64,000 bases of DNA from Salicibibacter cibi. Lineage in GTDB: Bacteria > Bacillota > Bacilli > Bacillales > Marinococcaceae. Shown here piece after piece: positions 44,950-54,657 of this stretch; the first letter of the stretch is position 1; each line of letters starts with the position of its first letter. The notes under the pieces are model-generated. The model did no database searches. It saw only the letters and a program-made list of their open reading frames with translations, and was not told where the DNA came from. A program made the translations under genes and the position numbers. Location of the stretch: NCBI RefSeq assembly GCF_016495865.1, contig NZ_CP054706.1, positions 3,410,001 to 3,474,000 of the forward strand. The letters are read 5' to 3'.

Positions 44950-45542
44950 TATGATTAAAAAAGGTCATAACCAGCGTCACATGCACCATATCATATTATG
45001 CCAAGTATCCGTACAGACCAAAAAAAGAATAAAATAGAACTTTTTAAATGATAAATTCAATATCCTGAGTAAAAGGCACTAGCAACCCTTGGAAGTTCCC
45101 CTGTAACTTATCCACATTTTATCCACGACAAACCTCTTAATACCCTTTTTGATTCAGGCGCGTTGATTTACCTTAAAATACCTTCTGACATGAAAAAGAA
45201 AACTGTTTACTATCAGATAAGTCCTTTCGAACATGATCTGCGGACTCAAATCGCCGCTCAGAAGCCAAAGGAGTCCTCAGGTCTGGGTTTTGGGGAGCCG
45301 TAATGGCTGTCGAATGCCAAATTAATCCGCAAATGTATGTAACATAACACGGTATGTTTAATACCCTTTTCGTCTAAACCCTTTTGTTGGAAAAATACGG
45401 ATAATCAACGCGCCTGTTTTTGATTAAATAATTGAGTAACATAAGTAATTTTTCCTATGTAATTCCTTTAAAAGATTCATACATTCTGGTAACATTATAG
45501 AATATATTCCCCGCAAATTTCGACAAAAGGAGCATACAAAAC
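44950..45542. other. gene-free stretch containing element C
   Basis: Outside element C no gene was seen. The last 60 bases hold the leader and Shine-Dalgarno (AAAGGAG) of the following membrane protein. Confidence 0.5.
45155..45416 (+). mobile_element. element C: 262-bp MITE-like element with exact 9-bp target duplication
   Basis: CAGGCGCGTTGATT at the left end and its exact complement at the right end; similarity continues for about 22 bp. TTTTTGATT flanks both sides (45146-45154 and 45417-45425). The interior contains, in reverse, one GAGTCCGC...TGAGGACTC unit (45236-45290) and the flank found beside the 52-bp arrays at 22447 and 31779. No transposase. A 9-bp duplication would fit families such as IS4 or IS256, but this cannot be decided here. 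Confidence 0.9.
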
Positions 45543-46805
45543 ATGAATACAATGGAAAATATGTGGTCCCAACTGTTACAAAGCGTCCCCAACATTATAG
45601 CAGCGCTCTTATTATTGCTGCTCGCGTGGGTGATCGCAAAAATCGTCAAGAGCATCATTTCATCTATCGTAAGAAAAGTTAAATGGCCGACCTTTATGCG
45701 AAACGAAAAAAGCGAAAGCGAAAATGTAAGTCGAAGCGATAAAAATGATGATATAAATCACCATGAGCAAATCGCGGAATCAACAGGTTCCATCGCGTAT
45801 TATCTCGTGTTTATTTTGTTTATACCGGGTATTTTGGGTACGTTGAACCTGACCGCTGTTGCACAGCCGATCTCGAATATGATGGAATCGGTGTTGACAT
45901 TTTTACCTAACATATTATTAGCAGCAATCATCTTAATCATAGGTGTCTTGGTGGCACGTTTAATTCGCAACCTCGTCCAGAGTGCCCTTCATGCGCTCAA
46001 TTTTGATCGCTTTTTTGATAAAATGCAGACAAATCAGCGGGAACGACCAGATTCGGATACCCTCTCATCGATACTGGCCAATATCGTAATGGTGATTGTT
46101 TTAATACCTATTATTGTTATCGCCCTTGAGGCCCTCAATATTCAAACGATCTCAGAACCGATCGTTATGGTCTTATCCAGTATACTGAGCATCATTCCGA
46201 ACTTGTTTGTAGCGATTATTCTAGTGATTGCCGGGTACTACATTGCAACGTTTATATCACGTTTATTAACCAGCTTATTAAACCGCACGAATATCAATCG
46301 CGTCTACGAAGCGATTGGATTCGGGCCTCGTGAGGGGCAAACGTTTGACCTTCCGGGCGTTTTGGGAAGAATCGTTCAGGTTTTGATTATCTTGTTTTTT
46401 ACCGTTGAAGCATTGCATGTCATCGACTTAAATGTGTTGAATCAAGTCGGCAATGCCGTTATTCTCTATTTGCCGATGCTGTTAAGTGCGTTGTTGATCA
46501 TTGGCCTCGGTCTTATCGCCGGGAATTTCCTCGAACAAGCCGTTGTTCGTTACACACGCAGCTCATTATCGGCATTGATCGTCAAGTATACAGTCATTCT
46601 CTTTGCCGTTTTTATGACGTTGGATCAACTTGGCTTCGCGGGCACGATCGTGAATATCGGCTTTTTATTAATCCTTGGTGGATTGGCCGTAGCTTTCACC
46701 ATCTCTTTTGGGATCGGCGGGCGCGACTTCGCGACTAGACAGTTGGATAGATTTGAAAACAAACTAAAAAAGAAACAGCAGATTGAGGATGATCAGGAAT
46801 CATAA
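45543..46805 (+). CDS. mechanosensitive-channel-like protein with conserved TM-helix repeats
   Basis: 420 aa. Multiple repeats of a helix pattern start VPNIIAALLLLLLAWVIAKI, then FLPNILLAAIILIIGVLVA, IIPNLFVAIILVIAGYYIA and YLPMLLSALLIIGLGLIAGN. This (F/I)(L/I)PN...G...A motif is the conserved TM helix (PF05552-like) found in small-conductance channel relatives. A charged cytoplasmic loop lies at residues 45-75. The C-terminus contains FTISFGIGGRDFATRQLD, similar to the MscS pore-exit region. Probably an ion or osmolyte channel of the cell membrane. A good AAAGGAG site precedes the ATG. Single-gene unit. Confidence 0.8.
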   Translation: MNTMENMWSQLLQSVPNIIAALLLLLLAWVIAKIVKSIISSIVRKVKWPTFMRNEKSESENVSRSDKNDDINHHEQIAESTGSIAYYLVFILFIPGILGTLNLTAVAQPISNMMESVLTFLPNILLAAIILIIGVLVARLIRNLVQSALHALNFDRFFDKMQTNQRERPDSDTLSSILANIVMVIVLIPIIVIALEALNIQTISEPIVMVLSSILSIIPNLFVAIILVIAGYYIATFISRLLTSLLNRTNINRVYEAIGFGPREGQTFDLPGVLGRIVQVLIILFFTVEALHVIDLNVLNQVGNAVILYLPMLLSALLIIGLGLIAGNFLEQAVVRYTRSSLSALIVKYTVILFAVFMTLDQLGFAGTIVNIGFLLILGGLAVAFTISFGIGGRDFATRQLDRFENKLKKKQQIEDDQES

Positions 46806-46909
46806 GAAGATCATTCGGTAAACTATTATAGCTGTTGATTACAGGAACGCCCAATTTGATTAATTTAATAAAATAAGCGAGGATAAACCAAAACATGGAG
46901 GAGAATACG

Positions 46910-48235
46910 TTGGTAGAAAAGATAAAAGTTCAAGGAGGAAAGAAGCTGGCAGGAACCGTCAGAACGGAAGGCGCCAAAAATGCAGTTCTCCCTGTCCTCG
47001 CAGCCTCACTCCTAGCTGACAAAGGAACCAGCACCATCTATGATGTTCCTCCCTTAGCAGATGTATACACGATGAAAAACGTTTTAAGTCACTTGCAAAT
47101 GGACGTCTCGTATGAAGATGGCGTCTTTACTGCAAATGCGGAGCAAAAGGCGTTACGACCGACTGCCCCGTTTGAATATGTCCAAAAAATGCGCGCTTCA
47201 TTCCTTGTGATGGGCCCGTTGCTCGCGCGTACCGGTCGTGCGAATGTGGCTTTACCGGGTGGTTGCGCGATTGGCACCCGACCCATTGATCAGCATTTAA
47301 AAGGTTTTGAAGCCATGGGCGCCCAGGTAGAAATTGGGAAAGGCTATATCGAGGCGAAGGTAGACGGTCGCTTAAAAGGCACCAACATTTATCTGGATTT
47401 CCCAAGCGTGGGAGCCACCGAAAACATCATGATGGCCGCGGTTATGGCTGAAGGGACAACAATTATTGAGAACGTGGCCGAAGAGCCTGAAATTGTGTGT
47501 TTGGCAAATTACCTGAACGCCATGGGCGGTGTTGTTCGCGGCGCGGGGACCGATTCCATTCGGATTGATGGTGTCGATCATCTCGAAGCCGCCGATCACA
47601 CGATTATTCCCGATCGCGTGGAAGCCGGTACCTTCATGGTAGCCGCGGCCATCACCGGCGGTGATGTGTTTGTGGAAGGCGCGCTTATCGAACATTTGCG
47701 TCCACTCGTAGCAAAGATGCGCGAGATGGGAGTTATCATTGAAGAAAAGGATAATGGCATGCGCGTCATTGGTCCGGATATTTTGCGGCCGACAGATATT
47801 AAAACCATGCCACATCCCGGATTCCCGACAGATATGCAAGCGCCGTTTATGGCATTGCTCACACAAGCAAAAGGAACGAGTATCGTTACCGAAAACGTGT
47901 TTGAGAACCGCTTTATGCACATAGAGGAATTTCACCGTATGAATGCTTCCATTAAGATTGAAGATCGGTCAGCGATTATTACGGGTCCGACGCGCCTGAC
48001 CGGAGGAGAAGTATCCGCTACAGACTTGCGGGCAGCTGCAGCGCTTGTGATTGCGGGCCTCGTCTCGGAAGAAGAAACGACATTAGCGGAACTACGGCAT
48101 ATCGATCGCGGTTACGTTGATTTTCACAAGAAGCTGCAACAACTGGGCGCGAGAGTGGAGAGAGTAAGTGTCGAGGAAGAACCAGAAATGCCAAGTCAAC
48201 GCTCGATAGAACTGAATAACAAGGCGATTAACTAG
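46910..48235 (+). CDS. murA: UDP-N-acetylglucosamine 1-carboxyvinyltransferase
   Basis: 441 aa. First committed step of peptidoglycan synthesis: transfers enolpyruvate from PEP to UDP-GlcNAc. Lys23 in [10 protein letters not shown], catalytic Cys119 in [18 protein letters not shown] (target of fosfomycin), [14 protein letters not shown], and [15 protein letters not shown]. The TTG at 46910 is preferred over ATG 46895, because GGAGGAG lies 6 bases upstream and [12 protein letters not shown] matches the family N-terminus. Bacilli often have two MurA paralogues; which one this is cannot be settled here. Confidence 0.95.
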   Translation: MVEKIKVQGGKKLAGTVRTEGAKNAVLPVLAASLLADKGTSTIYDVPPLADVYTMKNVLSHLQMDVSYEDGVFTANAEQKALRPTAPFEYVQKMRASFLVMGPLLARTGRANVALPGGCAIGTRPIDQHLKGFEAMGAQVEIGKGYIEAKVDGRLKGTNIYLDFPSVGATENIMMAAVMAEGTTIIENVAEEPEIVCLANYLNAMGGVVRGAGTDSIRIDGVDHLEAADHTIIPDRVEAGTFMVAAAITGGDVFVEGALIEHLRPLVAKMREMGVIIEEKDNGMRVIGPDILRPTDIKTMPHPGFPTDMQAPFMALLTQAKGTSIVTENVFENRFMHIEEFHRMNASIKIEDRSAIITGPTRLTGGEVSATDLRAAAALVIAGLVSEEETTLAELRHIDRGYVDFHKKLQQLGARVERVSVEEEPEMPSQRSIELNNKAIN

Positions 48236-48246
48236 TAAGTGGAAAA

Positions 48247-48287
48247 GAACTGAGACCCTGGGTTTCCCTGGGGTTCGTTTCTTTTTT
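48247..48287 (+). terminator. terminator of murA
   Basis: ACCCTGGG / CCCTGGGGT stem around TTT with one mismatch, followed by CGTTTCTTTTTTC. Confidence 0.8.
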
Positions 48288-48470
48288 CAGCAGATAAGAA
48301 AGTTCCCATGTTTGTTGAAAACTTGTCGGCGCTGTAAGCAATTGTAGATACAATAGGATACAATATTTTTACCTATAATTGTGAGTTGAATTGAATTTCA
48401 TTCAATCGGCTTCGCAAAAATGGAAACGATCGCCGTCGTTCCAAATAAATCATTGATACAGGGGATGACG

Positions 48471-48626
48471 ATGCAAACATTAAAAAAAGTAGTTCCATAT
48501 TTAGCTGTTATTGTCACTGTTACTGCACTTTATAATTTGCAACAAGAAGATACGCTCAGTAAAGGAGAATCACAGTATATAGACCAATTCTTCGAAAATC
48601 AGCAAGAAACTGGAGATGAAAACTAG
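48471..48626 (+). CDS. small membrane protein, 51 aa
   Basis: One hydrophobic segment (VVPYLAVIVTVTALYNL) after MQTLKK, then an acidic tail (QYIDQFFENQQETGDEN). ATG 48471 has AGGGG upstream; longer in-frame starts at 48420 and 48465 are less likely. It overlaps the following frameshifted ORF, so the two may once have been coupled. No family recognised. Confidence 0.45.
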   Translation: MQTLKKVVPYLAVIVTVTALYNLQQEDTLSKGESQYIDQFFENQQETGDEN

Positions 48627-48838
48627 CGATGAGATTCACGTTGCAATTTTCACTTCTAATGAGGACGAATCAACCAATCTTTTTTTAGAGAGCCTGGAGG
48701 GGGGATGACTCCGATCATCTTGTTCAAGTTCATAACTTTAATGTGGATGATTTTCAAGGTTATAACGAAACAGGGGCGGACCTGATGATTGATGAACTTC
48801 TCGCCCATCACGATGTCTTGTTGGAACAATCAAAATAA
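48616..48838 (+). pseudogene. small acidic protein with a G-run frameshift
   Basis: MKTSDEIHVAIFTSNEDEST runs to a stop at about 48706, then DDSDHLVQVHNFNVDDFQGY and LMIDELLAHHDVLLEQSK continue in the next frame to 48838. The break is at a run of six G near 48700; five G would give one frame of 73 aa. No family recognised. Its start overlaps the 51-aa gene. Confidence 0.5.
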
Positions 48839-48979
48839 ATGACGAGTGAGATTATCAATCATTTCCACGGTTACCCCAGTTTAGCAATACCCCCAGTCCG
48901 AATAATAAACATACTGAATCACCAGAACAATCCTTGTTGTAAATGTGCTACACTGTAACAAAGGAAGTGAAGAATACGG

Positions 48980-49807
48980 ATGATTTCAATAAAAAATTCT
49001 AAAGCATTCTTTAAAATGCTTTTCCAAAAATTCCAGAATGATGAAACAACAGGTCTCGCCGCACAACTGGCCTATTATTTTTTGTTATCATTGTTTCCTT
49101 TATTATTGTTTATTCTTACCCTTCTTCCTTATTTTTCCTTGCCTATCAATCAAGTGATCGAATGGATTCAAGATTTCGCTCCAGGCGATACAGGCCAAAT
49201 GATTGCAGGCAATGTCAGCTCTCTCTTAAGTGAAACCAGAGGCGGCCTTCTTTCCGTTGGCCTTATCGGTACGCTTTGGACAGCTTCCGGCGGCATCAGC
49301 GCATTTATACGGGCAACCAATCGAGCTTATGAAGTGAAAGAAACCAGGCCATTCCTTAAAGTAAAACTATTATCATTGACGTTAACCTTTTCCATGGTAT
49401 TTGTGATTGCAATTACATTAATCATACCCGTCTTTGGCCAAGCCATTATAAATGTCATCCAAACTTGGATTCCCTTTTCTTATAACATGGAATTTCTATT
49501 TCAAGTGTTAAGGTGGGTCATTGCCATCTCGATTATGATTTTTGTCCTGATGATGTTATATTATGCCGCGCCAAATGCCCATTTTAAAATGCGAGAAGTC
49601 TTTTGGGGTGCCTTTATCGCAACCATCGGGTGGCAAATCACTTCTCTCGGCTTTTCTTTTTACGTTAGCAATTTCGGAAATTATGAAGCTACGTATGGCG
49701 CCATTGGCGGTATCATCATCCTCATGCTCTGGTTTTATTTAACCGGCATTATCTTAATTGTTGGCGGGCAGATCAATGCGTTGCTTTATAAGTGGAAACA
49801 TAGTTAG
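48980..49807 (+). CDS. YihY/virulence factor BrkB-family membrane protein
   Basis: 275 aa, six membrane helices. Family marks: ETTGLAAQLAYYFLLSLFPL at the N-terminus, GLIGTLWTASGGISAFIRAT, YYAAPNAHFKMREVFWGAFI, and NYEATYGAIGGIIILMLWFY near the C-terminus. YihY-family proteins were once annotated as RNase BN, which is no longer accepted; a transport or lipid role is suspected. The Shine-Dalgarno (GGAAGTGA) is fair. Single gene, convergent with the PBP gene. Confidence 0.9.
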   Translation: MISIKNSKAFFKMLFQKFQNDETTGLAAQLAYYFLLSLFPLLLFILTLLPYFSLPINQVIEWIQDFAPGDTGQMIAGNVSSLLSETRGGLLSVGLIGTLWTASGGISAFIRATNRAYEVKETRPFLKVKLLSLTLTFSMVFVIAITLIIPVFGQAIINVIQTWIPFSYNMEFLFQVLRWVIAISIMIFVLMMLYYAAPNAHFKMREVFWGAFIATIGWQITSLGFSFYVSNFGNYEATYGAIGGIIILMLWFYLTGIILIVGGQINALLYKWKHS

Positions 49808-49916
49808 GTTGAAAGGATACGGGCGTATAACAGATGTATACTGTCGGCCAAAGAAGTACGAAAACTGTCAAACATCTGGGAACGAAGATCAAGAGCAACA
49901 AAAGACTAAATAAACA

Positions 49917-49968
49917 GAAGAAGAATGAGCTCCCAAAAGTAATGGTAAGAGCCCATTCTTCTTTTTTA
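49917..49968. terminator. bidirectional terminator between the YihY and PBP genes
   Basis: AGAAGAAGAATGAGCTC pairs with GAGCCCATTCTTCTT (one bulge) and is followed by TTTTTT; it serves the two convergent genes. Confidence 0.82.
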
Positions 49969-49975
49969 ATGATTT

Positions 49976-52375
49976 TTATTCGTCGTCCTCGACGTCTACA
50001 TTTTCCTCTTCTTCATCTTCTTCATCTTCTTCGTCTTCTTCATCTTCCTCGTCTTCCTCGTCTTCCTCCTCTTCTTCATCTTCTTCGTCTTCTTCGTCTT
50101 CCTCTTCTTCTTCGTCTTCCTCGTCTTCTTCGTCTTCCTCGTCTTCTTCGTCTTCCTCGTCTTCCTCGTCTTCCTCGTCTTCTTCGTCTTCGTCCTCCTC
50201 TTCTACGTCTTCTTCCGGTTCTTCCTCTTCTGTTCCTTCCTCATCCGGTGTCTCCGGCTCTGTTCCTTCCTCATCGTCTTCCTCTTCCTCCAACTCTTCT
50301 TCTTCTATTCCTTCTTCGTCCGGTGCTTCAGGTGTCTCTTCATCCGTTCCTTCCTCATCCGCTTCTTCGGTTGCTTGTGCCGGAGGCTCTCCACATCGAT
50401 AAAGTTCACCATCGGTCTCACAAATGGAATTTGGCCGTGAAAAATCTTCCGTTTCCTCGCCTTCGTGAACGTTTGTCATGATGATCCGGAAAATATCCTG
50501 AGCAATATTCTGTTCTTCACCGATCAAATAGCCACTGTCGCGTCCACCACCAAACCCGGTCCAGACAGCTGCCGTATAGTCAGTCGTGTAGCCGTTAAAC
50601 CAAACATCCGGCACACCTCCGTCAGGGACGTCATAATTCCCTAACTCTTCCTGGGTAAAATTCGAAGTTCCAGTCTTTCCGGCTAGCGGCAGTCCTTCAA
50701 TGTTCGCACGTTGACCGGTTCCAGAACCGTCGCTCACGACATCTTTAAGCATATCTGACATCATATAAGCGGTCGATTCGTACATCACTTGTTCTGATTC
50801 AGGGGAGTTCTCCATCTCACGTCCATCACGAAATTCCACTTTTCGAACGCTATAAGGTTCATTGTAAGTTCCTTCATTTCCAAACGCGGCATTGGCGCCA
50901 GCCATGTCCATACTGGATATACCTTCATCAAAACCACCTAAGGCATAGCCTTCGGTAATATCCTGATCGAAACCGAGACCGAGACCGAGACTTTCAGCAA
51001 ATGACTGGGCATCGTCCAAACCGACTTCCTGGATCGCCTTTACAGCCGGAATGTTTAAAGATCGTACAAGCGCTTCTCGCATGGAGACCTCGCCACTATA
51101 ATTACCGCCATAATTACGAATGGAAGTCCCATCCGAATATTCGTGGGGTTCATCATCAATCGTTTCTCCGGTGTACCAACCCAACTCCTCGATAGCAGGT
51201 CCATAATCAAGGATGGGCTTGACCGTCGATCCCGGTTGACCGCTGGTGGAGGTCGCGTAATTTAAACCTCTTTCCTCTTCTGTCTCCTCACGATTACCTA
51301 CCATTGCACGGATCGCACCGGTTTCCGTGTCAAGGAGGGAAAAGCCTACCTGGAACTCGTCATTATCAGGATATTGGGAAATATATTCATCGCTTTGAAT
51401 AACATCCTGTGCAGTCTCCTGCGCCTCCGGATCAATCGTCGTATAAATATCAAAACCGGCCGCATACATATCCGTGCTTTCAATACCATTGATATTTTCT
51501 ACTTCTTCCATCACTTGGTCAATGATCGATTGATAGGCAATATTCTCCGGAGGGGTATAATCCAGCTGATCTTCAATATTTACAGCCATAGCCTCGGCTG
51601 CTTCATCTCCGCTAATCAATGCTTGCTCCTCCATCATGGAAATGATCATATCCCGACGCTGTTCAGCCTCCTCGGGATTATTTTGCGGATTATAATAGGA
51701 AGGACGCCGCGGGATGGCTGCCAAAACAGCAGCATCAGCGACCGTAAGTTCGTTCAGATCTTCTTTATTAAAATAACGAATCGCAGATTCTCCAACACCC
51801 CAGGCAGAACTGTCGAAGTAACTGCTATTTAAATACATTTCCAGGATCTCATCTTTGGAATATTGCCGCTCCATTTGCAGGGCGAGCCATTGTTCCTGCA
51901 CTTTCCTTTCCATCGATTGATCGGCGGATAAGAAGGCTTGTTTGACGAGCTGTTGGGTAATCGTACTCGCCCCTTCAGAACCAAAACCATCCGTAATATT
52001 TGAGGCAATCGCACCGCCAATCCGGTAAAGATCAATGCCACTATGTTCATAAAAGCGATAGTCTTCTACCGCTATAAACGCATTCTTCAGATGTTCGGGC
52101 ATGTCATCAATGTCCCGATAGCTACGATTCTCCGACCCTTGTAGGCGTCCGAGCTCATTATCGTTCATATCATAAATCGTTGCCCCTTCCGCAAACTTAA
52201 GTTCCTCTTCGTTAAGTTCGGGGGCATTTCCAATCATTGAAGCTGCTACTGCTGTCACCGTTACCGTACCAGCAACCGAAACCCCGATGAAAATGAAAAA
52301 CACTTTTTTTAACAGGGATCGTTTTCCCTTCTTTTCAGAACGGCGTTTTTCCGTTCGCGATCGATACTGCGCCAT
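49976..52375 (-). CDS. class A penicillin-binding protein (PBP1A-type) with long Asp/Glu tail
   Basis: 799 aa, bifunctional peptidoglycan polymerase. A basic cytoplasmic start, one helix (VFFIFIGVSVAGTVTVTAVA), and a GT51 transglycosylase with AVEDYRFYEHSGIDLYRIG and GASTITQQLVKQAFLS. The transpeptidase has Ser-x-x-Lys in GQPGSTVKP, Ser-x-Asn in VRSLNIPAVK and KTGTS. After ICETDGELYRCG the last 135 residues (about 665-799) are almost only Glu and Asp, encoded by GAA/GAT/GAG/GAC triplet repeats at 49979-50383. Such a tail is far longer than normal and would lie outside the membrane. It could bind cations in brine. The repeat DNA is prone to length change. AGGAGGAAT precedes the ATG. Confidence 0.93.
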   Translation of the reverse strand: MAQYRSRTEKRRSEKKGKRSLLKKVFFIFIGVSVAGTVTVTAVAASMIGNAPELNEEELKFAEGATIYDMNDNELGRLQGSENRSYRDIDDMPEHLKNAFIAVEDYRFYEHSGIDLYRIGGAIASNITDGFGSEGASTITQQLVKQAFLSADQSMERKVQEQWLALQMERQYSKDEILEMYLNSSYFDSSAWGVGESAIRYFNKEDLNELTVADAAVLAAIPRRPSYYNPQNNPEEAEQRRDMIISMMEEQALISGDEAAEAMAVNIEDQLDYTPPENIAYQSIIDQVMEEVENINGIESTDMYAAGFDIYTTIDPEAQETAQDVIQSDEYISQYPDNDEFQVGFSLLDTETGAIRAMVGNREETEEERGLNYATSTSGQPGSTVKPILDYGPAIEELGWYTGETIDDEPHEYSDGTSIRNYGGNYSGEVSMREALVRSLNIPAVKAIQEVGLDDAQSFAESLGLGLGFDQDITEGYALGGFDEGISSMDMAGANAAFGNEGTYNEPYSVRKVEFRDGREMENSPESEQVMYESTAYMMSDMLKDVVSDGSGTGQRANIEGLPLAGKTGTSNFTQEELGNYDVPDGGVPDVWFNGYTTDYTAAVWTGFGGGRDSGYLIGEEQNIAQDIFRIIMTNVHEGEETEDFSRPNSICETDGELYRCGEPPAQATEEADEEGTDEETPEAPDEEGIEEEELEEEEDDEEGTEPETPDEEGTEEEEPEEDVEEEDEDEEDEEDEEDEEDEEDEEDEEDEEDEEEEEDEEDEEDEEEEEDEEDEEDEEDEEDEEDEEEENVDVEDDE

Positions 52376-53339
52376 CCGCTATTCCTCCTATGATGAGGCA
52401 CCACATGGTCAAAGAAAGCCATGAGATTAGGGTTATACAGGATAGGATATTTATTAAGTTTCGCTGTAGTATTAGTTACTGTGGGGGAATTTGTGGCATC
52501 ATCTAAAGATAAGATTTGATACTTATCGTAAAAGAACATAGAAAATAAGTCTAGTTTAATGCTTATCTATCGGTTGCCCAGCGTGAACCTCTCCACCTAA
52601 ATCCAAGATTTAGGAAATCATACAAATGTATGAAGCATTTGGATTCGGAGACCTTGCGTTGATTTTTTAACAATAGACGGAGCAGATCGCTTTGAAGCAA
52701 AAATAATGGGCTGTAAAAGCTCTTGGTTGATGCTGGGCCTCATATGTATATACCCATATATCGCCCACAGAGAGTCTCTCAAGGGTCAAAGAACGGAAAT
52801 GAATAGTCAATAAGAAACAGGGTCAACACTAAAATCAATGGTTGATATTCGTGATTAAATATGGTAACACCACTAGCGAGCGAAGGAAAAACACGTAGAC
52901 TCCTGTGGGAAAGCGCAGGGCGAAGACCCCGCAGGAAAAAAGTGAACTTCTTTTTTTCCGAGGAGGCTGAGCTCGGGGCCCACGGAAAGCGTAGGGTTTT
53001 TCCGTAGCGGTCACTACCAATCATAATTGCCCCTAGTTTGTCAGCCATAGATTTTGGTGAAGAGCCGGAAAACATAGAAAAGAATATTGAATGGTTTGGA
53101 GAAGCATCCAACACCTCAATCGAGAATCACATCCCAGAAAAACCTTAATATCAAGGTGTGTTCGTTTATTCCTTTTAGCGGCTTCTCTCCGGCTGAGACT
53201 GCACAGCCGTCCATGGAAATAGCTCATCGTGCAGAAAGAAAAACCGGAAAACTTGATTGCCGAGCAACAAGTAAATCTTTAGCTTCATTCTCAATCCAAT
53301 AGGAAATCGTAATACCTACAAGTACAATTGGGATACCGT
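52376..53339. other. gene-free stretch containing element B copy 3
   Basis: Apart from element B (52820-53066), no gene is supported. Near 52602-52651 an AAATCC/GGATT hairpin-like segment is seen. The DNA at 53067-53335 has short open frames on the minus strand without starts, possibly a decayed gene. Confidence 0.4.
52820..53066 (+). mobile_element. element B, copy 3
   Basis: Starts GGGTCAACACTAAAATC and ends GGTGAAGAGCC, 247 bp, nearly identical to copy 2 in reverse. The flanking octamers (AAGAAACA and GGAAAACA) agree at five positions only, so any target duplication has decayed. Confidence 0.85.
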
Positions 53340-53654
53340 TCATTCGATCCTTACACCGGTTCCATAAGCAACAATTTCTGAAGCGTTTCTCATGATGGCA
53401 GAGTTTTGCAGGCGAAAGCCGACAATCGCGTTAGCTCCTTTTTCTTCAGCTTCTTGAACCATACGGCTTATAGCCACTTGTCTTGCTTTATTTAACATAT
53501 CATCGTATTCTTTAATTTCTCCGCCAATCAAGGCTTTCAACGAAGCCATAATATCATGGCCCAGATGTTTTGTTTTAATCGTGTTTCCTTTGACATAGCC
53601 GATCACTTCTTTTATGTCGTGATTTTCCAACTGATCAGTAGTCGCGATTAACAT
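53340..53654 (-). CDS. YbjQ/UPF0145-family protein
   Basis: 104 aa, small cytoplasmic protein of the YbjQ (heavy-metal-binding domain, DUF74) family. Typical: TTDQLENHDIKEVIGYVKGN at the N-terminus, IGGEIKEYDDMLNKARQVAI, and KGANAIVGFRLQNS near the C-terminus. The family forms pentamers; its function is not established. It overlaps the upstream small membrane gene by 20 bases and is probably co-transcribed with the sigY operon or with that gene. Confidence 0.88.
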   Translation of the reverse strand: MLIATTDQLENHDIKEVIGYVKGNTIKTKHLGHDIMASLKALIGGEIKEYDDMLNKARQVAISRMVQEAEEKGANAIVGFRLQNSAIMRNASEIVAYGTGVRIE

Positions 53655-53841
53655 AAACTTCTTCCTCTCTTTTTTCTTTTCTTCGTTCAGTTATCAAAAT
53701 GACAAAGAGCAAAAACAACGCAATAACGTAAACACCGGCCATCAACCATGCTTGAGACAAATCAATGAACACATAGAAAATAACTCCTGCCTGTGCAAAA
53801 ATAGAAAGAAGCAATAATATATATTTCAAAATAGTCCGCAT
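53635..53841 (-). CDS. small two-helix membrane protein, 68 aa
   Basis: MRTILKYILLLLSIFAQAGV and a second helix (WLMAGVYVIALFLLFVILIT) followed by a charged tail. The first helices resemble the PLDc_N-type of small membrane proteins, but I cannot assign a family. ATG 53841 has AAAGGAGAC upstream; the longer frame is not supported. It overlaps the ybjQ-like gene and lies 57 bases after yxlG, so it may belong to the same transcript. Confidence 0.6.
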   Translation of the reverse strand: MRTILKYILLLLSIFAQAGVIFYVFIDLSQAWLMAGVYVIALFLLFVILITERRKEKREEEVYVNRDY

Positions 53842-53898
53842 ATGTCTCCTTTCGCGCCTTATCTCCGGAGCTGCGCAGTACTGTCGCCTCAAATGCTT

Positions 53899-54657
53899 TT
53901 ACATCAGCCAATCCGTCTTTTTCATATAACGTATAGAAGCTGTGATGAGCACCGCAATCAGCATCAAACTCACGATAATCGGAATTACAACGGTATCCGT
54001 TTCTACGCCTGCAGCAATCCCCGGGAGAATGCCAGGCGTCCATGACATCAAATCCCCAAACAATGATGCTGAGACATTAAGTAAAAGCAGCGTAATAAGA
54101 GCCCCCGCGGCAGCGACACTCGTATGTTTACTCACAGTGCTCCAAACGAGTACGATCGTAACGACAAACATGAGCCACACCAAATATGCAATCGTTGATA
54201 AGAGGATCTCCCCGGCTGGTAGCGGTTCAAACAAGGCAAAGATGTAATATATTGCTGCAGTGATGCCTACTAAATAACTAACTGTCGTTATCCCTAACGC
54301 TGATACCCACTTCGAGAACCAATATGCGTAATATTTCGTTGGTTTGCTTAGTGTAAGCAATGCTTCCCCGCTCTTTCGCTCATTGCTTAAACTTCCCATA
54401 AACGCAAGAACAAGGGTAAATGTACCGATTTGTGTGAACTGACCAAGTGTTTCACTATAAACTTGCTCGGCTGATGGTGTTGGAATGGTCATCATTGTAC
54501 CTTCGGGCATACTACCGAATTGCTCAACAATATCCTCCATATAAAAACTCAGTAGCGGCTGCATGATCGCAAGCCCGATGAAAAACACAGGGAGCCACAA
54601 CCAGCGGTAGCTACGGAATGTTTCGAGCAGCTCTTTCCTTAATAGAACGTTAAACAC
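53899..54657 (-). CDS. yxlG: ABC transporter permease, YxlG-like
   Basis: 252 aa, six helices. NVLLRKELLETFRSYRWLWL and LSNERKSGEALLTLSKPTKY are typical of ABC-2 permeases of the YxlFG type. The start overlaps the ATPase gene by 8 bases. In B. subtilis the sigY operon ends with yxlF-yxlG, as here. The exported substrate is unknown. Confidence 0.85.
   Translation of the reverse strand: MFNVLLRKELLETFRSYRWLWLPVFFIGLAIMQPLLSFYMEDIVEQFGSMPEGTMMTIPTPSAEQVYSETLGQFTQIGTFTLVLAFMGSLSNERKSGEALLTLSKPTKYYAYWFSKWVSALGITTVSYLVGITAAIYYIFALFEPLPAGEILLSTIAYLVWLMFVVTIVLVWSTVSKHTSVAAAGALITLLLLNVSASLFGDLMSWTPGILPGIAAGVETDTVVIPIIVSLMLIAVLITASIRYMKKTDWLM

Noticed and set aside
49834..50481. Plus-strand protein rich in Leu-Pro-Arg
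   Set aside because: It is the antisense shadow of the Asp/Glu repeat in the PBP gene.
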